Part shown: in pieces, positions 55,548-64,000 of the stretch
How positions within the stretch are numbered: the stretch's first letter is position 1
Layout: each line of letters opens with the position of its first letter
NCBI GenBank assembly: GCA_018675335.1
Contig: JABGYH010000003.1
Coordinates: 62,001-126,000 of the forward strand
Direction: 5' to 3'
DNA length: 64,000 bases
Source of the DNA: Candidatus Woesearchaeota archaeon
Lineage (GTDB): Archaea > Nanobdellota > Nanobdellia > Woesearchaeales > UBA11576
Notes under the pieces: generated by a model
Seen by the model: only the letters and a program-made list of their open reading frames with translations
Databases searched by the model: none
Told to the model about the DNA's origin: nothing
Translations under genes and position numbers: made by a program

Positions 55548-56327
55548 ATGAAAAAAATAGGCTTAGTTCTAGGTGGAGGCGGTGCTCGAGGTCTTGCTCA
55601 CGTAGGATTTCTTAAACAACTTGAAAAAGCACAAATACCAATTTCAGCAATATCTGGATGTAGCATGGGAAGTATTATCGGAACATTTTATGCTGCAGGA
55701 AAAAGTGCAACAGACATTGAAAAGTTTATTCTAGACACAAGAACATATGATCTTATGGATATCTCACCAACAATTAAAGGATTTTCAAAAGCTGAAAAAA
55801 TACAAAAAAAAATTGAAGAGTTCATAGGAATTACAAAATTTAGTGAATTAAAAATTCCACTAACCATAAATGCAACCGATTTTTCAACAGGCACTGAAAA
55901 AGTGTTTAGCGAAGGTAGTTTAATTAAAGCTATTCGCGCAAGCATTTCATTTCCAGTACTATTCCAACCAGTAAAAATTGGCAGTAAATTTTATTCAGAT
56001 GGAGGAATCATAAATAACCTGCCATTTGCTCACTTACCCAAATCAATAAATAAAATAATACTCGTGGATGTCTCCCCACCAGAAAAAATTAACAATGAAA
56101 AAACTAATATGGTGCAACTACTCGAAACAAGTGTTAGACTCATGCAAAATCAAATTAACAAATTAAATTTAGAAAAAATAAAAAAGGAAAAATATATTTT
56201 AATCAAACCAAATGTTGGAAAATATCACGTAATTGAACCAAAAACAAAATTCAAAGAAATAATTTTGAAAGGCGAAAATTCGTTTAAACGAAATAAAAAA
56301 GAAATTTTAAGGATGATTACAAAATGA
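55548..56327 (+). CDS. Patatin-like phospholipase
   Basis: About 259 residues from ATG 55548, because GAGGA lies 9 bases upstream; an earlier ATG at 55539 is only 9 bases before it. The catalytic Ser is in GCSMGS (the G-x-S-x-G nucleophile elbow), the oxyanion glycine run is in GLVLGGGGARGLAHVG and the Asp is in SDGGIINN. It hydrolyses lipid esters. The closest familiar relatives are the RssA group. It overlaps the methyltransferase start by four bases. Confidence 0.92.
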   Translation: MKKIGLVLGGGGARGLAHVGFLKQLEKAQIPISAISGCSMGSIIGTFYAAGKSATDIEKFILDTRTYDLMDISPTIKGFSKAEKIQKKIEEFIGITKFSELKIPLTINATDFSTGTEKVFSEGSLIKAIRASISFPVLFQPVKIGSKFYSDGGIINNLPFAHLPKSINKIILVDVSPPEKINNEKTNMVQLLETSVRLMQNQINKLNLEKIKKEKYILIKPNVGKYHVIEPKTKFKEIILKGENSFKRNKKEILRMITK

Positions 56328-57085
56328 AAACAAAACTAACAAAACTAGTCTATGAAGAATTTGCAGGAAAAAACGCGCAAGAATGCTACATCAAAAAAGC
56401 AAAAGAAGGATTATGGATTTCTGAAAAACATTTTTTTAAAAAATATTTTGTTAACAAAAAATCCAAACTATTAGATATTGGTTGCGGCACAGGCAGAACA
56501 ACAATTCCTTTGTTTAAAGAAGGATTTGGCATACTCGGAATTGATTTTGTTCCTGAAATGATTAAAAATGCTAAATTAATTGCCAAACAAAAAAAATTGA
56601 AAATAAAATATGAAGTTGGAGATGCTACCTCCTTGAAATTTAAAGATAATTCTTTTGATTATGCGTTGTTTTCAAATCAAGGTTGGACACAAATACCTGG
56701 AAACGCGAATAGGTTTAAAGCACTTCTTGAAATTAAAAGAGTTTTAAAACCAAAAGGTAAATTTATTTTTACAGCACACCCAAGAGTTGTTACTGGAACC
56801 TATGGTTGGTTCTGGGTCAAACAATGGCTTAAATTTCATTTCGGAACATTATGGGGATTCAAATTAGATGAACTAGATTATGGAGACCGATTTTTTGAAA
56901 GAGAAACAAATGATTCACAAAAAACGTATATGACTAAACAATACATTCACATACCGTCAATTAGAGAAGTTATTTTTGAAATACGAAAAGCAGGATTTAA
57001 ATTAATCGAATATAATGGAGATTTACAAATTTCTAAAAAAGATGTAAGAACCCACCCCCCTGTGTTTTTTGTTTGTGAAAAATAA
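56324..57085 (+). CDS. Class I SAM-dependent methyltransferase
   Basis: 253 residues. The SAM-binding loop LLDIGCGTGRTTIPLF, the acidic ILGIDFVPEMIKNAK and the motif III region of LKFKDNSFDYALFSNQ place it in the class I (ubiE/BioC-like) fold. The substrate is unknown. It starts inside the stop of the patatin gene (ATGA overlap), so the two may be translated together and act on the same lipid. Confidence 0.9.
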   Translation: MKTKLTKLVYEEFAGKNAQECYIKKAKEGLWISEKHFFKKYFVNKKSKLLDIGCGTGRTTIPLFKEGFGILGIDFVPEMIKNAKLIAKQKKLKIKYEVGDATSLKFKDNSFDYALFSNQGWTQIPGNANRFKALLEIKRVLKPKGKFIFTAHPRVVTGTYGWFWVKQWLKFHFGTLWGFKLDELDYGDRFFERETNDSQKTYMTKQYIHIPSIREVIFEIRKAGFKLIEYNGDLQISKKDVRTHPPVFFVCEK

Positions 57086-57104
57086 TAACTTCAAGAGCAA
57101 TAAA

Positions 57105-57473
57105 ATGAATATTCCAAAAAAATATTTAACAATAATTAAATGGACTACAAGAATTATTGCTGCAGCAACATTATTACTTGGCTTACCATTTTATTTTGGG
57201 TATGGCAACCCACTTCCTTTCGCAAATCCCAACAACAGTCTTTTTGACAATCTTTGGCTTTTTACTTTTCCTTTAATGTTTATAGGGCTCGGCCTTGGCT
57301 GGAAATGGGAAAAAATAGGAGGATACTTAATTGTAATCCCAATAACTCTTGCAACAATCATTGGATTTATAATTCTAAAAGAAGGACTACCCGGACCTAT
57401 GTTTATCCCCATGATTATTGGAATATCCTACTTAATACTAGGATATAACCAGAAAAAATCAAGTAAAAATTAA
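57105..57473 (+). CDS. Small membrane protein, unrecognised
   Basis: About 122 residues from the ATG at 57105. Three hydrophobic helices (TTRIIAAATLLLGLPFYFG, LFTFPLMFIGLGLGWKW, LIVIPITLATIIGFIIL and a fourth near the end) fill the protein. It follows the methyltransferase and probably belongs to the same transcript. No function can be assigned. Confidence 0.65.
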   Translation: MNIPKKYLTIIKWTTRIIAAATLLLGLPFYFGYGNPLPFANPNNSLFDNLWLFTFPLMFIGLGLGWKWEKIGGYLIVIPITLATIIGFIILKEGLPGPMFIPMIIGISYLILGYNQKKSSKN

Positions 57474-57481
57474 TTAAAATA

Positions 57482-57643
57482 TCATTTTTTTCTTTTTTGC
57501 CAAAATATTAAAAAAACAGTTAATAATGTAAAAAATAACGCAGTTCCAACATATGCGATGAAATTTGTTTCTGGTTCTGGGAAAAAAAATAAAACTAAAA
57601 TTCCTACTACCACAATTAACGGAACTGAATAATCAAGCACCAT
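57482..57643 (-). CDS. Small membrane protein (53 residues)
   Basis: A short open frame on the minus strand: two hydrophobic helices (PLIVVVGILVLFFF and YVGTALFFTLLTVFLIF) separated by FPEPETNF and ended by a basic QKRKK tail, placing the C-terminus inside. It lies convergent to the 57105 gene, 8 bases apart. Not recognised, but length and hydrophobic pattern suggest a genuine small membrane protein. Confidence 0.5.
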   Translation of the reverse strand: MVLDYSVPLIVVVGILVLFFFPEPETNFIAYVGTALFFTLLTVFLIFWQKRKK

Positions 57644-57681
57644 ATCTAAACTTTAAAAAATTCAAATATATAAATGTTTTA

Positions 57682-58200
57682 TTAATCTAGTTCTATGTCA
57701 AAACTATCTAACAAGCCAATTACTTCAGGAATTGAGAAAACTGTTTTTTTAATCATATTTTTATTAGGATTTATACTATAATTTTTAGCAGTTTTAAATG
57801 ATGCAAAACTTAAATTTGATTCTTCAAATTGACTTCCTTTAAGATTTGATTCTTCAAATTGGGCATTAGTCAAATTGGTTTTGATAAAATTACAATCTAA
57901 TATTTGGCAACTGGAAAATAAAGTATCTTTTAAATTTAAATCAGAAAAATCAGACATTGATATCAAACAATGTTCGAATGTAAAACTAAATAAAAATTTT
58001 GCACAAATAGAAAAGTTCAACCCTAAAATTTTACAATTTTTAAAACTACAATTTTGAATTTTAGTATTTTCTAAATTGACATTAGATAAATTACACTCTT
58101 CGAATACACAATCAACAAAACTAGAATTTTTAAAAGATTTATCTGTGAAATTTTTTGTCTGAAACGTTTTTGATTCGAATTCTTTATCTTGAAACTCCAT
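57682..58200 (-). CDS. Pentapeptide-repeat protein
   Basis: About 172 residues from the ATG at 58200 (an upstream ATG at 58239 extends into non-repeat sequence). The repeats are of the A/C-x-[LF] type (FVDCVFEECNLSNVNLENTKI and DFSDLNLKDTLFSSC), which form a right-handed square helix. These proteins often mimic DNA or bind protein, and some protect gyrase. No such role is visible here. Confidence 0.85.
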   Translation of the reverse strand: MEFQDKEFESKTFQTKNFTDKSFKNSSFVDCVFEECNLSNVNLENTKIQNCSFKNCKILGLNFSICAKFLFSFTFEHCLISMSDFSDLNLKDTLFSSCQILDCNFIKTNLTNAQFEESNLKGSQFEESNLSFASFKTAKNYSINPNKNMIKKTVFSIPEVIGLLDSFDIELD

Positions 58201-58328
58201 ATTAACAATATATATTTCATGATTTATAACTTTTATCAATCTTCAAAGAGATTAATTGGATAAATAACACTGCAATAAAATTAAGAAAAAAATTAAGTTA
58301 AACTTAATATCACACTCAGGATTGAGTT

Positions 58329-59321
58329 TTAATGTTTAATGATCTTTAATTCAACGGTCTCATCAACGTTTAACGTTGCAGTTCCACCAATAGGAAAAGT
58401 AATTAACGGATTAGTATGACCAAAATCTACATTCGCAATAATCGGGATGTTTTTTAATTCTTCTTTTGACTCAATAATATATTTTAATTTTTCTAAAGTC
58501 ATTTCACTTCCTTCTTGAAACCGTCCAATAACAATTCCTTTAACCTTATCAAAATTTGGTTGGTGAATTAACGATTGTAAATCTCGATCAAAAGCATGCG
58601 GTTTTGATTCTTCATCATCTTCTAAAAATAATATTGAATCAGAAAGATCAGGCATAAATTCAGTTCCTTGCAACAAATTAAACGTGCAAAGATTTCCTCC
58701 AAAAATTGTTCCTTTTGCAGTACCCTTATTTAAAATAATGAAATCTTTATTTTTAATAATGTTTCTAGTTTCTTGATCTATATACCAAGGATCATCAGAC
58801 CAAGTCTTTGATGTTTTAACCTCAAATTCAACTTCTTCCATCAAACATTTTTTGAAATAGTCTAAATTATATTCAAATTCTTTTTTCATCCCCCACGTAG
58901 AAAAATGAAGACCTGAATAAGTTATTAATCCAGTTTTTGCAGTTATAGCATTTGATATTGCAGTAATATCTGAGTAACCACAAAGAATTTTTGGATTATT
59001 TTTAATTAAATCATAATCAAGATATTTTAATATTTGGTTAGAATTAAAACCCCCAATTACAGTAAAAATTGCTTTCACATTTTTATCTGAAAATGCATCA
59101 TGCAAATCATCCACTCTGCTCTTAATTGAAGAGGAAATAAACATATCTTTTTCCCTACAATTTTTAGAGAACGATAGTTTAAACCCTTGTCTTTCAAAAT
59201 TTTTCTTTGCCAATGAAATTAAATCATCTGAAAGTAAAGCTAAACTTCTTGCAGGCGCAATAATTCTAATTTCATCACCTGGTTTTAATTTATTTGGAAC
59301 TACCATATTCGGAATCATCAT
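58329..59321 (-). CDS. S66-family peptidase (LD-carboxypeptidase/MccF-like)
   Basis: About 330 residues. The ATG at 59321 was chosen over the ATG at 59390, which would add an unrelated 23 residues. PGDEIRIIAPARS, CGYSDITAISNAI (the Ser nucleophile near the end of strand 4), AKGTIFGGNLCTFN and FLEDDEES identify the S66 fold. These serine enzymes cleave murein tetrapeptides or the acyl-adenylate of microcin C. Archaea without murein may use it for other amide or adenylate substrates. Confidence 0.88.
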   Translation of the reverse strand: MMIPNMVVPNKLKPGDEIRIIAPARSLALLSDDLISLAKKNFERQGFKLSFSKNCREKDMFISSSIKSRVDDLHDAFSDKNVKAIFTVIGGFNSNQILKYLDYDLIKNNPKILCGYSDITAISNAITAKTGLITYSGLHFSTWGMKKEFEYNLDYFKKCLMEEVEFEVKTSKTWSDDPWYIDQETRNIIKNKDFIILNKGTAKGTIFGGNLCTFNLLQGTEFMPDLSDSILFLEDDEESKPHAFDRDLQSLIHQPNFDKVKGIVIGRFQEGSEMTLEKLKYIIESKEELKNIPIIANVDFGHTNPLITFPIGGTATLNVDETVELKIIKH

Positions 59322-59445
59322 GACACAACCAGTTCTTATTAAAATTATATAAACTTTTTGAAATATTTTAAAATAGTCAAAGCAACTCAAAAAAAGTTAT
59401 TTAGGTTGTGACAACGCAAATTCTATGATTAAATCATAAAGAAAG

Positions 59446-59458
59446 GTTTATATTTAAC
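59446..59458 (+). promoter_or_regulatory. TATA-like box of the MscS gene
   Basis: GTTTATATTTAAC is centred about 27 bases before ATG 59479. This predicts a leaderless transcript. Confidence 0.5.
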
Positions 59459-59478
59459 TTAAAAATATTTAAAAAAAT

Positions 59479-60618
59479 ATGAAATTTGGTATGAAAACAA
59501 GTTATTGGATAACTGGACTAGTTATTATACTATTAGGACTTATTTTTGGGTGCTATGCTTGGTTAGCTTGTAAAGACTACTGTATTTCCATATTAATAGG
59601 AAACTATTCTGCAATTATGCTAATCGCACAAGTATATATTAAAAAAATTGCAACAATCATTCTTTTATTCATATTATTTAAGATAATTCAAAGTATAATT
59701 CTTGGAAAAATCTTAAAGAAAATAATGAAACAACTGAATAGCGCAGAAAAATATACTAGATTACAAAAACTTATTAATTTTAGTTTATGGACTGTATTTG
59801 TAATTATAACTCTCTCAATTTTTATAGGCAACATCACAGCACTCCTAGCATCATTAGGATTAATAGGCTTTGGACTTACTTTTGCACTACAAAAACCCAT
59901 TTTGAATTTTGTTGGATGGCTAACCATAATTATGAAAAACATATATTCTGAAGGTGACAGAATTAAAATAAATGGGATTGTTGGGGATGTTAAAGAAATT
60001 CAAGTAATGAATACCATGTTAGATGGTCTTTTAGAAAATTCAGATGTTGTAAGTGGAAAAATTATTTCATTCCCAAATGAATTAGCTTTAACCTCAGATA
60101 TTTCCAACTACACCAAAGAAAGTAACTATATTGTCAATGAATTATCTATCTCAATAACCTATGAAAGTGATTATCATAAAGCAATTAAATTATTGAAAGA
60201 AATAATATTAAAACAAGTAACAAAAAATAAACGAAAATATATTAAAAAAATAACTAAACAAAAAAAGGATCTTAATGGTTTTATTAACAAATGGATAAAA
60301 ACAAATAAACCTGCTAAAAAAGAAGAAAAAACAGAAAATCAAGAACTTGAACGTTTGAAAAAAGAAACAGAACAACTAACTCAAGAACTCAAACAAATAG
60401 AAGAAGAATTTATTCCAAACATAAGAATTGAAATGCTAGATTCCGCAATACAATTAATCGCACAATTTACTTGCCCATATGATGAAATCAAAAAAAACAG
60501 AACAGAAATTAATATTTTATTTCTTGATGCAATACAAAATGAAAAAAATATTGAAGTAGCATATCCACACATGGAAATAATTACTAAAAATAATTCTAAA
60601 GACAAATCCAAAAAATAA
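59479..60618 (+). CDS. MscS-like mechanosensitive channel
   Basis: 379 residues. Three hydrophobic segments precede the MscS core LASLGLIGFGLTFALQKPILNF (the Gly-rich pore helix), then GDRIKINGIVGDVKEIQVMNT and SFPNELALTSDISNYTK. The C-terminal part has a coiled coil (EELERLKKETEQLTQELKQ) longer than usual. It is probably an osmotic safety valve. It is single and divergent from the S66 gene. Confidence 0.92.
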   Translation: MKFGMKTSYWITGLVIILLGLIFGCYAWLACKDYCISILIGNYSAIMLIAQVYIKKIATIILLFILFKIIQSIILGKILKKIMKQLNSAEKYTRLQKLINFSLWTVFVIITLSIFIGNITALLASLGLIGFGLTFALQKPILNFVGWLTIIMKNIYSEGDRIKINGIVGDVKEIQVMNTMLDGLLENSDVVSGKIISFPNELALTSDISNYTKESNYIVNELSISITYESDYHKAIKLLKEIILKQVTKNKRKYIKKITKQKKDLNGFINKWIKTNKPAKKEEKTENQELERLKKETEQLTQELKQIEEEFIPNIRIEMLDSAIQLIAQFTCPYDEIKKNRTEINILFLDAIQNEKNIEVAYPHMEIITKNNSKDKSKK

Positions 60619-60721
60619 ATTTGAAAAATGTTTAATTTAAACAAGCACTAAAATTTATTTTATTTATTCTTAAAAAAATATCAACCACACATTTAGAGTA
60701 CCACTCGAAAATACTCGCAAT

Positions 60722-60734
60722 CATTTATATAATG
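60722..60734 (+). promoter_or_regulatory. TATA-like box of the 60759 gene
   Basis: CATTTATATAATG is centred about 31 bases before the ATG at 60759. A second similar element closer to the ATG is too close to serve. Confidence 0.45.
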
Positions 60735-60758
60735 TATTTATAAATAGTATTAATAATA

Positions 60759-62651
60759 ATGGCAGAATTAAAGAAAGTACTTAGTTTTCCAGTAATACTT
60801 CTAATAACCATAAATTCAATAATGGGTACAGGAATATTTTTCTTACCTGCCCTCGGTGCAAAAAATGCAGGACCTGCATCACTATTTTCTTGGTTAATAT
60901 TATCATTTATTGCAATATATTTCTCAATGGTATTTGCAGAACTATGCAGCATGTTTCCAAAAGCAGGAGGAGTTTATGAATTTTGCAAACAAGCATTTGG
61001 AAGATTTCCCTCATTCATAATTGGGTGGGTAACAATTCTTGCAGGAAATATAACCATTGCCATGCTAATAGTTGGCGCAATACAATACTTATTACCAATA
61101 CCTGCAACAATAGTTAAATTATCAATTTGTTTATTGTTCATATTTATTTTTAATTTTATTGCATACAAAGGAATGAAAACGAGTGCTGTTATGTTAGTTA
61201 CATTTGCATTAATAACTATTGGAACATTACTTGCATTAATTGTTCCAAACTTGTTAAAATTTAATCCAGGAAATTTTGATCCAATGTTCGTGTTCCCAAT
61301 CTCAACATTATTCATAACAATTTTCTTTATTGCAGAAACATTCTTCGGATGGGAAACTGCAACGTTCCTTGCGGAAGAAACAAAAAATCCAGAAAAAGTA
61401 ATGCCTCGCGCACTTATTGGCGGAACAGTAATTATCGCAATCATTTGTTTATTATTTGTAATATCTTCACTTGGCGCAATAAATTGGAAAATATTTGGAG
61501 CATCAACAACTCCACTTTCAGACTTAGCATCAGTACATTTTGGTTCAATCGGAAATAGCATATTTACAATACTTGTTTACTTATCAATAATTGGATCAGT
61601 TGCAGGCTGGATTGTTTCAGCACCTCGACTTATCATGGCATTAACTCGAGATAAATTATTTCCCCCACAATTTAAATCAATACATCCAGTTTACAACACA
61701 CCATACAAAGCAATCATTTTTCAGACAATTCTCACATCAATACTTGTCGTTGTAGGATTTGGATCATATCAATTATTACTAGTACTATTATTACCAATGG
61801 CACTACTACTTTACTCAGCAGTCGCATTAAGTTTAATTATTTTAAGATACAAACAACCAGATACTCCTCGACCATTTAAAATGCCATTTGGAAAATCTGG
61901 TTCAGTCGCCTTAATCATTTTTAGTTTAGGACTTATTGGAACTTGGCTATTTGTAGAACACGGATCTTTTGGAATATTAAAATTAGGACTGTCTTTTGTT
62001 GCGATAGGAATACCAATTTATTTTTTAATTGAAATGTATTATGATCCTCACGCAATAATGATAGTTAATGATCTACTTGCATACTTCGCACTGTGGACCG
62101 AAAATTTGGCATTCCCTAAACGTAGACAAAATGAAATACTAACTTTACTTGGAGACGTAAAAGGAAAAAGAGTTTTAGAATATGGTTGTGGAGTTGGAAC
62201 CGTCACCATGACTCTTGCAAATCTTGTTGGAAAAAAAGGAAAAGTATTTGCAGTCGATATTTCTAAAAAAAATCTTAAAATTGCTAGAAAAAGATTTGAT
62301 AGTGCAGGACACGATCATGTTATCACAATTCACGATCCACATTATGATAAAGTACATCATAGCGTACCATCCCCAGTTGATTCAGTAATTAGTGTTGGTG
62401 CACTTGGATACACACAAAAAGTTCGAACAGTACTTAAACATCTTAATCGTCGTTTAAGAAAAGATGGAAAAATTGTTTTTGTAGATTTTGATAAATTCTT
62501 TGATATCATCCCCAACATTGATTGGATTGGAGATGATCAAAAAGTATTCAAATTATTTGAAGATTGCGGATTTGATATTCAAGTTGTAAGAAAACAAGGA
62601 TTTGCTTGGCAATATGTTTTTATTTATGGTAAGAAAAAAAGAAATGCATAA
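60759..62651 (+). CDS. APC-superfamily permease fused to a C-terminal SAM methyltransferase
   Basis: 630 residues. Residues 1-440 are an amino-acid/polyamine/organocation transporter: 12 hydrophobic segments and the motif NSIMGTGIFFLPA in TM1, with AGGVYEFCKQAFG later. Residues about 460-630 form a class I methyltransferase: VLEYGCGVGTVTMTLA, KGKVFAVDISKKNLKIARK and the later DGKIVFVDFDKFF. Both parts have intact motifs, so this is a fusion and not a read-through artefact. Coupled import and modification of a substrate is the natural guess, though no substrate is known. Confidence 0.85.
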   Translation: MAELKKVLSFPVILLITINSIMGTGIFFLPALGAKNAGPASLFSWLILSFIAIYFSMVFAELCSMFPKAGGVYEFCKQAFGRFPSFIIGWVTILAGNITIAMLIVGAIQYLLPIPATIVKLSICLLFIFIFNFIAYKGMKTSAVMLVTFALITIGTLLALIVPNLLKFNPGNFDPMFVFPISTLFITIFFIAETFFGWETATFLAEETKNPEKVMPRALIGGTVIIAIICLLFVISSLGAINWKIFGASTTPLSDLASVHFGSIGNSIFTILVYLSIIGSVAGWIVSAPRLIMALTRDKLFPPQFKSIHPVYNTPYKAIIFQTILTSILVVVGFGSYQLLLVLLLPMALLLYSAVALSLIILRYKQPDTPRPFKMPFGKSGSVALIIFSLGLIGTWLFVEHGSFGILKLGLSFVAIGIPIYFLIEMYYDPHAIMIVNDLLAYFALWTENLAFPKRRQNEILTLLGDVKGKRVLEYGCGVGTVTMTLANLVGKKGKVFAVDISKKNLKIARKRFDSAGHDHVITIHDPHYDKVHHSVPSPVDSVISVGALGYTQKVRTVLKHLNRRLRKDGKIVFVDFDKFFDIIPNIDWIGDDQKVFKLFEDCGFDIQVVRKQGFAWQYVFIYGKKKRNA

Positions 62652-62716
62652 AAATTAATTTCAACACCCATTACAAATATAATTCTAATAAAAAAAAATT
62701 AATAAAAAAGAAAAAA

Positions 62717-63484
62717 TTATTTTATTTGAAAAACATAATCCATATTCATGACAGATACTTTCTTTTGATTTAAAACAACATCTGCATCAGAATTAGGTTC
62801 AAGTTTTGTGTAATCCCTACCCAAATCAATAAAATAAGCACCTTCTTTTTGAGTTACTTTAGGAATATGTAATTTCTGTTTACTTTGAAATGTATCGACA
62901 GTTTCAGTTGTTTCTGTGGCATCAAAAGGAATGTTTACGTTTACTAAACCATACTTACCAGAATTTTTTAAACTTTCTTCGATTAACCCCCCCGTAATTT
63001 TGGCAGCAGTTGTAAAATCAACTTGATCCCTCGGATACATAACTGGCCTTTGAAGAGAAACTGCAATTGCAGGAATACCATAAGTTGCAGCTTCAATTGC
63101 AGCACCCAAAGTTCCACTCATAGTTGCAGTTGCAGCCAAATTCTCACCATTATTAATTCCAGACACAACTAAATCAGGAGTTCTATTCAGAATTGTTTCA
63201 AGACCCATTATAACGCAACTTGCAGGAGTTCCATCAACAATAAATGCCCTAATAGATGTTTGATCTTGATTTCCCCCTAAATAAGTCTCATCAACAGTCA
63301 TAGGTTTTCGCAGAGTAATTGCCCTGCCCATCGCAGATTGGTATTGTTTGGGTGCAATTATCACAACATCACCATAATTTTGTGCTTCTTTTGCCAATGC
63401 TAAAATTCCTGGAGCATCGTAACCATCATCGTTAGTCACCAAAATTAACGGTCTTTTTTCATCATTATTTTTTTGTTCATACAT
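62717..63484 (-). CDS. surE: 5'/3'-nucleotidase SurE
   Basis: 255 residues, the usual size. VTNDDGYDAPGILALA holds the catalytic D-D pair. VVSGINNGENLA holds the metal-binding Asn. SGTLGAAIEA and FVDGTPASCV complete the signature. SurE dephosphorylates nucleoside monophosphates. It is convergent with the permease fusion gene. Confidence 0.96.
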   Translation of the reverse strand: MYEQKNNDEKRPLILVTNDDGYDAPGILALAKEAQNYGDVVIIAPKQYQSAMGRAITLRKPMTVDETYLGGNQDQTSIRAFIVDGTPASCVIMGLETILNRTPDLVVSGINNGENLAATATMSGTLGAAIEAATYGIPAIAVSLQRPVMYPRDQVDFTTAAKITGGLIEESLKNSGKYGLVNVNIPFDATETTETVDTFQSKQKLHIPKVTQKEGAYFIDLGRDYTKLEPNSDADVVLNQKKVSVMNMDYVFQIK

Positions 63485-63592
63485 TTTTACTTCTCCATTC
63501 AGACTTCAAATCAACTGCCTGAATAGATATAATTGAGCTTAACAGGATAATAATATAATCCAATATTAATTATATTCTCCAATATTAATTAG

Positions 63593-63608
63593 AAAAATTT
63601 AAATAAAC
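63593..63608 (+). promoter_or_regulatory. TATA-like box of the last gene
   Basis: AAAAATTTAAATAAAC is centred about 27 bases upstream of ATG 63628. This predicts a leaderless transcript. Confidence 0.45.
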
Positions 63609-63627
63609 TGTACGCACCACACCACAC

Positions 63628-64000
63628 ATGGAACGAAAATTAGTAAAACAAGGTAATGACAAAAACCGCTCATTTACAACTACTCTTCCAATTCAATGGA
63701 TAAAAAATAACGATCTAGAAAATAATCTAAAAATCAATCTCGAAATAATAGATAATAAAATACTAATTAGTTCAAAAGAACTCAAAGATGAAACTACAAC
63801 CATCAATGCGAAAAATATTGATTTCATACTTCAAAAAATCATAGCAGAAAAATACAAACTAGGACTTAATGAAATCTTAATTCGATTTGAAAAAATTGAA
63901 ACACTTGATCTTATCCGAAACGTTGTTGAAAAAGAATTAATAGGATTTGAAATATTCGAACAAACAAAAACAAAATGCAAAATTTGCGATGTTACCAAAG
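63628..64000 (+). CDS. AbrB/PhoU-like regulator, truncated by window edge
   Basis: The first 124 residues run off the right edge without a stop. MERKLVKQGNDKNRSFTTTLPIQWIKN resembles the AbrB-type DNA-binding segment found at the start of archaeal PhoU-family proteins (start K-x-x-x-x-G, then a strand, T-T-T-L-P and W). The rest (KIIAEKYKLG, LIRNVVEKELIG) fits the helical PhoU part. A role in phosphate-linked regulation is an inference from the family. Confidence 0.7.
   Translation, partial: MERKLVKQGNDKNRSFTTTLPIQWIKNNDLENNLKINLEIIDNKILISSKELKDETTTINAKNIDFILQKIIAEKYKLGLNEILIRFEKIETLDLIRNVVEKELIGFEIFEQTKTKCKICDVTK

Overview
The window comes from an AT-rich archaeal chromosome. The evidence is an archaeal RNA polymerase operon (rpoH, split rpoB''/rpoB', split rpoA'/rpoA'') followed by L30e and a NusA-like KH protein, a family-B DNA polymerase, a Ski2-type helicase, intron-containing tRNAs, and many genes that start about 25 bases after a TATA-like box and so look leaderless. 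The split rpoB, short spacers, very AT-rich coding and unusual T-loop tRNA introns would fit a DPANN archaeon (Woesearchaeota/Pacearchaeota-like). That placement is an inference and cannot be proven from the window.

Layout. Bases 1-218 hold a truncated PIN-like gene. Bases 370-7377 hold a three-gene set: a membrane-anchored protein with OmpA-like and cysteine-rich repeats, a small beta-sandwich protein, and a large papain-like protease. The first and third share a repeated domain I do not recognise. A Ski2-like helicase and a B12-binding radical SAM protein follow on the minus strand. Two tRNA genes lie at 11694-12013: tRNA-Asp with one intron and tRNA-Lys with three. The RNA polymerase operon runs 12134-20680.

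The main discovery region is 20926-44747, where two tail-to-tail operons occupy about 24 kb directly after nusA. Operon A (+) encodes a TRAM-domain protein, a triple-repeat protein with an E2-like cysteine, a JAMM metalloprotease-like protein, a double-Rossmann E1-like enzyme and three unrecognised proteins. Operon B (-) encodes a PEP-synthase/ATP-grasp-like protein, an unrecognised protein, a second double-Rossmann E1, two more triple-repeat/E2-like paralogues, a paired membrane-protein family, a paired helical (TPR-like) family and others. Three operon B proteins end in the same tail, R-x-D-[ST]-[FY]-L, and two others share the tail D-M-I-x-K-I-x-G-A-x-K-x-Y. Together this looks like an undescribed ubiquitin-like, C-terminus-activating modification system with an associated membrane assembly. 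No GG-terminated modifier is present, so the substrate is unknown.

Bases 45017-64000 are ordinary mixed genes: peroxiredoxin, 2Fe-2S ferredoxin, CYTH, thioredoxin reductase, YjbQ, ZIP transporter, PolB, a DsbA-like protein, metallophosphoesterase, patatin, methyltransferase, an S66 peptidase, MscS, an amino-acid permease fused to a methyltransferase, SurE, and the start of a PhoU/AbrB-like regulator. An HD-domain gene at 46610-47170 is interrupted by an in-frame TAA. Two 53-residue genes (a zinc ribbon at 53092 and a membrane protein at 57482) are also present.
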